Position numbers and translations under genes: made by a program
Notes under the pieces: model-generated
What the model was told of the DNA's origin: nothing
The model's input: the letters and a program-made list of their open reading frames with translations, nothing else
Database searches by the model: none
NCBI GenBank assembly: GCA_903928345.1
Contig: CAIYQO010000278.1
Coordinates: 1 to 64,000, forward strand
Source of the DNA: an uncultured bacterium
GTDB taxonomy: Bacteria; Armatimonadota; Hebobacteria; CAIYQO01
Direction: 5' to 3'
Length of the DNA: 64,000 nucleotides
In this document: piece by piece, positions 58,530-64,000 of the stretch
How the letters are laid out: the number at the start of each line of letters is the position of its first letter
How positions within the stretch are numbered: the stretch's first letter is position 1

Positions 58530-59555
58530 CTACACGCCCGTGAGGAAGCGCATGTCGTTTTCCATCCACAGGCGGATATCGCCGACGCCGTAGCGGCGCA
58601 TGGCGACGCGGTCGACGCCGAAGCCGAAGGCCCAGCCGGTGTAGCGCTCGGGGTCGAGGCCGACGTGGCGCAGGATATTCGGGTGCACCATGCCGCAGCC
58701 GCCGAACTCCACCCAGCCGGTGCCGGAGCAGAGGCGGCAACCGGCGCCGTGGCACTCGAAGCAGGTGAAGCTGAAGTCCGCGCTGGGCTCGGTGAAGGGG
58801 AAGAAGTCGGCGCGGAAGCGCATTTGCGTCTGCGGGCCGAACAGCTCCTTGAAGAAGGCGTCCAGCGTACCCTTCAGGTCGGCGAAGGTGACCCCTTCGT
58901 CGACGAGCAGGCCGTCTACCTGGTGGAAGGTGTGCGAGTGGCGCAGGGTGAGCTGTTCGCGCCGGTGCACGCGGCCATAGTAGATGCAGCGTACCGGCGG
59001 CGTGCGCTCCTGCAGGATGCGCACCTGGGTGGCGGTGGTATGCGTGCGCAGCAGCGTGTCGTCGGTGAGGTAAAAGCTGTCCTGCTCGTCCATCGCCGGG
59101 TGATCCTCGGGATAGTTGAGCGAGGCGAAGTTGTAGTAGAACGTTTCCACTTCCGGCCCGTCGAGGATGTCGAAGCCGAGGCCGAGGAAGATGGCCTTCA
59201 CTTCGTCGAGCACGCGGGTGAGCGGGTGCGCGCGGCCCATCCGCGGCGCACGGCCCGGCAGGGTGACATCCAGGCGCTCCGCTTCCAGTTGGGCGGTCTC
59301 CGCGGCGGCTTCCACCTCGGCGCGGCGCGCGGCGAAGGCGTCCTCCAGCCGCACGCGCACTTCGTTGGCGCGTCCCCCCACCACCGGGCGCTCCTCGGCG
59401 GGCAGCGAGCCCATGCCGCGCAGCACGCCGGTCAGGCGGCCTTTGCGCCCCAGGTAGTCCACGCGCCAGGCTTCGAGCACGTCCAGCGTGTCCGCCGCGC
59501 GCAACTCGGCCAGGGCGGTCGTTTCGATTTGGGCTAGTTCAGCAAGTGTATCCAT
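58530..59555 (-). CDS. pheS: PheS, phenylalanyl-tRNA synthetase alpha subunit
   Basis: A 341-residue class II synthetase subunit that charges tRNA-Phe. An N-terminal coiled-coil region (about 1-85, YLGRKGRLTGVLRGM) is followed by the catalytic core: GRAPRMGRAHPLTRVLDEVK, motif 2 REQLTLRHSHTFHQVDGLLV, FRADFFPFTEPSADFSF and motif 3 GWAFGFGVDRVAMRRYGVGD with WMENDMRFL at the end. The length is normal. GAGGCG lies 6 nt before ATG 59555; the upstream Met at 59567 lacks one. The partner pheT is usually the next gene but is absent here: the next gene in this direction is pyrK. Confidence 0.97.
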   Translation of the reverse strand: MDTLAELAQIETTALAELRAADTLDVLEAWRVDYLGRKGRLTGVLRGMGSLPAEERPVVGGRANEVRVRLEDAFAARRAEVEAAAETAQLEAERLDVTLPGRAPRMGRAHPLTRVLDEVKAIFLGLGFDILDGPEVETFYYNFASLNYPEDHPAMDEQDSFYLTDDTLLRTHTTATQVRILQERTPPVRCIYYGRVHRREQLTLRHSHTFHQVDGLLVDEGVTFADLKGTLDAFFKELFGPQTQMRFRADFFPFTEPSADFSFTCFECHGAGCRLCSGTGWVEFGGCGMVHPNILRHVGLDPERYTGWAFGFGVDRVAMRRYGVGDIRLWMENDMRFLTGV

Positions 59556-59712
59556 AATTCGCCTCAAAGCGTATCATCGGCGGCGCGCGCTGTCAAGGCG
59601 AGGGGGAGGCAGTTAGCCACTGAGACACCCCGATTGTAGCGGGGCAAGCCCCCGTGACGTCCCATGACGGGGGAAGGGAGCTGATTCTCGGCAGGCTAAT
59701 ATGATGCGCATC

Positions 59713-59747
59713 CCCCTCCCCCGTCACAGGACGTTACGGGGGAGGGG
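59713..59747. terminator. Strong GC hairpin downstream of xylB
   Basis: A perfect 12-bp stem, CCCCTCCCCCGT (59713-59724) with ACGGGGGAGGGG (59736-59747), lies 69 nt beyond the xylB stop. A second CCCCCGT...ACGGGGG hairpin sits at about 59649-59672. The pair is another repeat-like unit in the 261-nt gap 59556-59816; it may end xylB transcription. Confidence 0.55.
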
Positions 59748-59816
59748 CTGGGGGTGGGGGGCCGCATTTAGGACAGGCCCCGTAAGTGAACCGTATGGGG
59801 GGCACGCCCGGTCTCG

Positions 59817-61358
59817 CTACACCGCCGTCGCCGCATACGCCTCCGCCAGGGCGGCGAAGTCGTCCTGCAGGTTGGCGTAGAGTTTGCGGAAGATCGGGTA
59901 GTAGCGCGCGTAGACGGCGCCGGCGGCGGCGTCGGGAGCCACGCGGGTGACTACGCTGATCGTCTGCGCGCAGGCGCTCTGCACGCTGGGATAGAGGCCG
60001 GTGCCCACGCCGGCGAGCAGCGCCACGCCGAAGGCCGGGCCCTCGTCGATGTTGATGAGCACGCACTCGCGCCCGTAGATGTCCGCCTGAATTTGCCGCC
60101 ATACCGCACTACGCGCGCCGCCGCCGGAGAGGCGGATCTGCGTGGGCTCCACGCCCATCTCGCGGAAGATCTCCAGCGAATCGCGCAAGCCGTAGGACAC
60201 GCCTTCCAGCACGGAGCGCACCATGAAGGCCTTGTTGTGGCGCAGTGTAAGGCCCACGAAGGCGCCGCGCGCATAGGGATCGGGGTACGGGCAGCGCTCG
60301 CCGGTGAGGTAGGGCAGGAAGAGCAGGCCCTCGCAGCCCGCGGGTGCGGTGGCGGCTTCCTGGGTGAGCAGCTCGTACGGGTCGACGCCCATGGTGCGCG
60401 CCACGCCCGCCTCGGAGTTGGCGAAGGTGTCGCGGTACCAGCGCAGCGAGCCGCCGCTGGAAAGCTGCACGCCCATCACGTGCCACTCGCCCGGCACCGC
60501 GGCGCAGAAGGTGTGCGTACGCAGCAGGCGGTCGGTGTTGGGTTTGCGCATGTGCGCGAAGAGCACGCCGGAGGTGCCCACCGAGCAGGAGGCGATACCC
60601 TCCTCCACGATGCCGTTGCCCACCGCGCCTGCCGCTTGGTCGCCGCCGCCGCCGACGACGGGGGTGCCCGCCTTCAGGCCCGTCAGCGCCGCCACCGCCG
60701 TGGTAATGCGCCCGCTGACCTCGGGGGACTCATAGACTTCCGGCAGCATATCGGCGGTGACGTTGCACGCTTCCATCATCGCCGCCGACCACTTGCGCGT
60801 CGTCACGTTGAGCAGCGCGGTGCCGGAGGCGTCGCTCACCTCGGTGGCAAATTCGCCGGTGAGCAGGAAGCGGATATAATCCTTGGGCAGCAGAATCTTC
60901 GCCACGCGCGCCCACGCCGCGGGCTCCTTCTGCTGCAGCCAGACGATCTTCGGCGCGGTGAAGCCGGTGAGCACGGGATTGAGGGTTTCCGCCTCGACGA
61001 CCGCTTTGCTGGCGCGCGCGGTGATCCACGCGCACTGCTCCACCGTGCGCTGGTCGCACCACAGCAGCGCCGGGCGGATGACCTGCCCGTCGGCGTCGAG
61101 GAAAACGGAGCCGTGCATCTGGCCGGACAGCCCAATGCCCGCGATGTCGCCGGCGTCGATCTTCGCCTCGGCCAGCACGCGCTGGATGCCCTTCACCGTG
61201 GCCTGCCACCAGTCCGCGGGCTGTTGCTCCGCCCACAGCGGCTGCGGCGTGTAGAGCGGGTATTCCTCCGTGGCGCTGGCGATTTTGCGCCCCGCCGTGT
61301 CCACCAACAACGTCTTGGTGCCGCTGGTGCCGATGTCGACCCCGAGTAAGTAAGGCAT
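59817..61358 (-). CDS. xylB: Xylulokinase (FGGY family)
   Basis: A 513-residue FGGY carbohydrate kinase that phosphorylates D-xylulose with ATP. The N-terminal phosphate loop is LLGVDIGTSGTKTLLVD. Further family blocks are YPLYTPQPLWAEQQPADWW, GLSGQMHGSVFLDADGQVIR, WCDQRTVEQCAWI, KDYIRFLLTGEFATEVSDAS, and the C-terminal signature IRLSGGGARSAVWRQIQADI with GPAFGVALLAGVGTG. The MHG and D-x-Q blocks favour xylulose over glycerol, but ribulose cannot be fully excluded. GGAGG lies 5 nt before the ATG. No xylose isomerase is adjacent. Confidence 0.93.
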   Translation of the reverse strand: MPYLLGVDIGTSGTKTLLVDTAGRKIASATEEYPLYTPQPLWAEQQPADWWQATVKGIQRVLAEAKIDAGDIAGIGLSGQMHGSVFLDADGQVIRPALLWCDQRTVEQCAWITARASKAVVEAETLNPVLTGFTAPKIVWLQQKEPAAWARVAKILLPKDYIRFLLTGEFATEVSDASGTALLNVTTRKWSAAMMEACNVTADMLPEVYESPEVSGRITTAVAALTGLKAGTPVVGGGGDQAAGAVGNGIVEEGIASCSVGTSGVLFAHMRKPNTDRLLRTHTFCAAVPGEWHVMGVQLSSGGSLRWYRDTFANSEAGVARTMGVDPYELLTQEAATAPAGCEGLLFLPYLTGERCPYPDPYARGAFVGLTLRHNKAFMVRSVLEGVSYGLRDSLEIFREMGVEPTQIRLSGGGARSAVWRQIQADIYGRECVLINIDEGPAFGVALLAGVGTGLYPSVQSACAQTISVVTRVAPDAAAGAVYARYYPIFRKLYANLQDDFAALAEAYAATAV

Positions 61359-61476
61359 GGGAAACCTCCGCCGAAGTAGTACCCCGCATAGTTCGCCCCG
61401 CCCGGGCGGATTCCTGCGTGAACGGCGAAAAAGCCCGGGGCAGGGGCGGGTGGCGACGTGGCACGGGCGTCCCGCC

Positions 61477-61735
61477 CAATACCTTTCAGATAAGCTTGGT
61501 ACGTCCGCCTACACGCGGACCCCACCCCCGCCTTCGCACTGCGGAGCTTCGGCGGACAGGCCCGACCCTCCCCCGGGCGCCTCGCACGACTCGGCTGGGA
61601 GAGGGGGGTAGCAAGGTGGGTACTTCGCATGCTGCTTGCGAATTTTGCACCTGGTGCTCCCTTCCCCTCGGGGGGAAGGGCGGGGGATGAGGGTCGCGTG
61701 CAGGACGGCGAAACGATCTTATTTGAAAGGTATTG
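61477..61735. repeat. Element C copy 2, MITE-like with 18-bp terminal inverted repeats
   Basis: CAATACCTTTCAGATAAG (61477-61494) is inverted at 61718-61735 with one mismatch. The 259-nt interior contains the blocks shared with 6365-6556. No ORF with family features is inside. It occupies most of the 462-nt gap 61359-61820. The flanks hold nothing else recognisable apart from a CTAACCCCTAATCC-type tract near 61800. Confidence 0.75.
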
Positions 61736-61820
61736 ACCGTCCCATGGCCGAGACGGCCATGTCACATGAGAATTGAACGGTATTGTGGCGCTCCCCTAAT
61801 CCCTAACCCCTAATCCTCCC

Positions 61821-64000
61821 TCACCGCTTCGCCGGCAGATCCCCTTCCGTGCGGCCCAGGACGAGTTGGTCGAAGGCGGCGCCGCCGCCGACGGCGGCGA
61901 GGTTCATGCACTGGATGCGCAGCGGCTTGCCGAGTAGCGCCCACAAGTCCACGCGCACGACCTCCCATTGCAGTGGCGGGACGGCATCCACCTGCTTCGT
62001 CGCCAGCACGCCCTGGCCCCAGTCGTGTTTGCCGGCCACGAAGTCAGCGCCGCCCGATGGCCACGGGCCGCCGAGGAGGAGCGCCATGCCGGTGGTGTTG
62101 GGCGAGAGCGCCTTCCAGGCGAACTGCAGCCAGCGGTATTGCCCGGGTTGCGGATTTTCGACGATTTCAAAGTCCCAGTTGGGCACGGCGTGGCCGAAGG
62201 GCGGGATGTACATCGGCGTGGCGCCGCCGGCGTCCTTCAGCGCGATGCACTTGCCGCCCGCATAGGCGTCGTCGTATTTGAAGAGGAACTGCGGGTTGAA
62301 GCCCGACTGGTACGTCGCTTTCAGCTCTTCACCCTCGTCAAAGAGGGTCGCCAGCGGGCGTTTCGCCACCACGTCGGGGTGCGAGCCCCCCAGCGGTTGC
62401 CCATGGAAGACCAGCTCGCCCAGGCGCAGGTTGCCCACCGGCCAGGAGCCGCCGCCGGAGGAGACGAAGCGGAAGCGCGCCGCCTCGATGGGTTGGGCGA
62501 AGTGGTGCGTGTGCACGGCGGCGTCGGAGAGCAGGTACGGGCCATCCATCCAGAGGGCGTGTTCAGCGTCCCAGTACTGCAGGCGCATGTCGCGCAGACA
62601 GGACTCGGGGTGCGCGGGGTCTTCCACCACGGTGACGCCGGTGACGTGTAGTTGCGTATGGAAGGTGTCCACGTTGAGCTGCAGCGGGCCGGACCAGCCG
62701 GAGTCGATGTAGTTAATCGTGGTGGAGCGCAGCCATGGGGTGGCCGGTGCGTCGGGCTTGCCGTCCACGAGGAGCGCCGGGTTCTGCTGCAACTCCTGCT
62801 GCGGGCCCGTCAGCGTGACGGTGAGCAGCGCGCGGGTGTCCAATAGCAGATTGGGGGTCAGATTGTCGGGCGTCGCCTCGGCGTTGCCCCAGCCGGTCAT
62901 ACGCGTGGTGGGCACCGCTTCGGCGGTGAGCAGGCGCGGACGGATGTCGCGCGTGGTCGGCGTCAGGCGGGTCTGCCAGCGCGGGGCATACGCGGTATCC
63001 AGCCGCAGCACGCGGCCCATCCAGGTGGCGACGAGCAGGTCGCCGCCGGGCAGCCAGGCCGCCGCGGGCAAGGCATTCAGGTCGCGGGAGTGCAGCACGG
63101 CGCCGGCGGTGTCCAGCACCGTCAGGGTGCCCAGCTCGCTGCCGACGACGACCCGCTTGCCGTCGGGGGAGACGCGGGGGCCGCGCAGCGTGTCGTCGCC
63201 GGTGAAGGCCCACAGCAGCCCGCCATTGGTGTCGTACCAGCGCAGCTCGTGCCCCGTGGTCACCGCCAGCCGCGTGCCGTCGGGGGAGAGCGCCAGCGCG
63301 TCCGCCGGGGTCGCCAGCGTGTTGACCACCTTGCCGCCGCGCAGGATGAAGACGCGCCCGTTGTCGGTGTCCGCGCGTAGCGCCAGCGTGGCGTGGTCGG
63401 CGCTCACCTCGGCACCGAGCAGCGCCCCGGTGTCCGCCGGGATGCAATGCCAGCGTTCGGCGCCCGTGGCGGCATCCCACGCGGTGAGCGTGAGGCCATC
63501 CAGGGTAAGCAGCGTGGTGGTATCCTGCGCGACGAGGTAGACGCGCTTGCGCGTGGTGTGCCACCAGTCCTGCTGCCAGCGCAACATGCCGTCGGCGTTC
63601 CACACCGCCAGCCCCAGGTCGCCCGCGGCGGCTACCCACGCGCGGTTGGGGGCCACGGCGAAGTTGTCGATACGGTCGAGCAGCGTGCTGCCCGCCGCCC
63701 ACGATTCGGCGCGCTTGGGCAGGCCGTACAGCGCGAAGCGCCGTTGCGCCTTGCCCGCGCCGTCGAGCAGATAGAGGTGGTAGCCCTCCGCCGTGTTCAG
63801 GTCGTACCCCTGCACCGCGTAGCCGCCGGCGACGGCCTGCGGGCCGTAGGCGAAGTGGTGCCCCACGCGCGTATGCCAGGCCAGCGCGCCGGTGTCGGTA
63901 TCCACGGCGTACAGGTTCTCGTCCCAGTTCATCGCGTTGAGCAGCGCGTGCGTGCCGTCGGTGGAGAGCGCGATCTCCTTCAGGTGCGGCCCGAAACCCT
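61821..64000 (-). CDS. Secreted-type beta-propeller (PQQ/WD-like) protein with C-terminal beta domains, 5' truncated
   Basis: At least 725 residues are visible and the frame stays open to the window edge, so the N-terminus and any signal peptide lie outside. The first 400 residues are propeller blades of PQQ/WD type (NLYAVDTDTGALAWHTRVGH, LTAWDAATGAERWHCIPA, LALSPDGTRLAVTTGHELRW, VSPDGKRVVVGSELGTLTVL). The C-terminal 330 residues contain discoidin-like and jelly-roll-like strands (RDMRLQYWDAEHALWMDGPY, PIEAARFRFVSSGGGSWPVG). It resembles the other surface proteins in this window in domain style, and no catalytic site is evident. Confidence 0.8.
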   Translation of the reverse strand, partial: GFGPHLKEIALSTDGTHALLNAMNWDENLYAVDTDTGALAWHTRVGHHFAYGPQAVAGGYAVQGYDLNTAEGYHLYLLDGAGKAQRRFALYGLPKRAESWAAGSTLLDRIDNFAVAPNRAWVAAAGDLGLAVWNADGMLRWQQDWWHTTRKRVYLVAQDTTTLLTLDGLTLTAWDAATGAERWHCIPADTGALLGAEVSADHATLALRADTDNGRVFILRGGKVVNTLATPADALALSPDGTRLAVTTGHELRWYDTNGGLLWAFTGDDTLRGPRVSPDGKRVVVGSELGTLTVLDTAGAVLHSRDLNALPAAAWLPGGDLLVATWMGRVLRLDTAYAPRWQTRLTPTTRDIRPRLLTAEAVPTTRMTGWGNAEATPDNLTPNLLLDTRALLTVTLTGPQQELQQNPALLVDGKPDAPATPWLRSTTINYIDSGWSGPLQLNVDTFHTQLHVTGVTVVEDPAHPESCLRDMRLQYWDAEHALWMDGPYLLSDAAVHTHHFAQPIEAARFRFVSSGGGSWPVGNLRLGELVFHGQPLGGSHPDVVAKRPLATLFDEGEELKATYQSGFNPQFLFKYDDAYAGGKCIALKDAGGATPMYIPPFGHAVPNWDFEIVENPQPGQYRWLQFAWKALSPNTTGMALLLGGPWPSGGADFVAGKHDWGQGVLATKQVDAVPPLQWEVVRVDLWALLGKPLRIQCMNLAAVGGGAAFDQLVLGRTEGDLPAKR

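Overview
The window is a GC-rich bacterial chromosome segment with about 44 protein genes, one tRNA and an unusual number of intergenic palindromic repeats. The prepilin at 16054-17157 has a [11 protein letters not shown]-terminus, a [12 protein letters not shown] stretch and an H-X9-DG motif. This, together with several giant secreted FlgD/NHL/PA14/discoidin proteins, suggests Armatimonadota or a related, rarely cultured lineage. That placement is inference; no rRNA lies in the window.

Layout. 33-5124: surface polysaccharide genes (nucleotide-sugar dehydrogenase divergent from a Wza-like exporter and a Wzc-like tyrosine kinase). The matching PHP-type tyrosine phosphatase is far away at 44844. 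5129-7712: two small membrane proteins and a PilT-like ATPase. 8230-13272 and 20145-23825: two related giant secreted beta-propeller proteins, each just downstream of a palindromic doublet. Between them lie a sugar isomerase-like protein, a membrane-anchored cyclophilin, a TPR-like secreted protein, a prepilin, a MATE exporter and an uncharacterised protein. 23923-26088: DoxX and a second PilT-type ATPase with an MshEN-like N-terminus. 26239-26660: hicBA with a nonsense codon in hicA. 26708-32271: 7TM-GGDEF protein, uvrC, a small basic secreted protein, higA and a sulfatase-maturase-like radical SAM enzyme. 32294-39300: GH42-like giant secreted protein divergent from a 7TM hybrid histidine kinase. 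39339-48580: purM, a GHMP kinase, HAD phosphatase, large membrane protein, PHP phosphatase, GH63-like protein and Old Yellow Enzyme. 48647-55094: lipoprotein, small proteins, an NRAMP-related transporter and a P-type ATPase. 55235-61358: tRNA-Pro(CGG), an ICMT-like methyltransferase, pyrK-pyrD, pheS and xylB. 61821-64000: a 5'-truncated propeller protein.

The best candidates for new biology are three. (1) The NRAMP-related gene (50605-51927) has lost the usual Mn/Fe-site residues. It has its own consensus promoter about 550 nt upstream, a long leader with mutually exclusive hairpins and a possible 39-codon leader ORF, and a co-transcribed 69-residue membrane protein. (2) A palindromic doublet family (three copies plus a solo hairpin) has covarying stems and a nearly constant 105-111 nt spacer of unrelated sequence. 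(3) Other inverted-repeat elements sit at gene ends. One has 18-bp terminal inverted repeats, and some seem to have added C-terminal tails to proteins.
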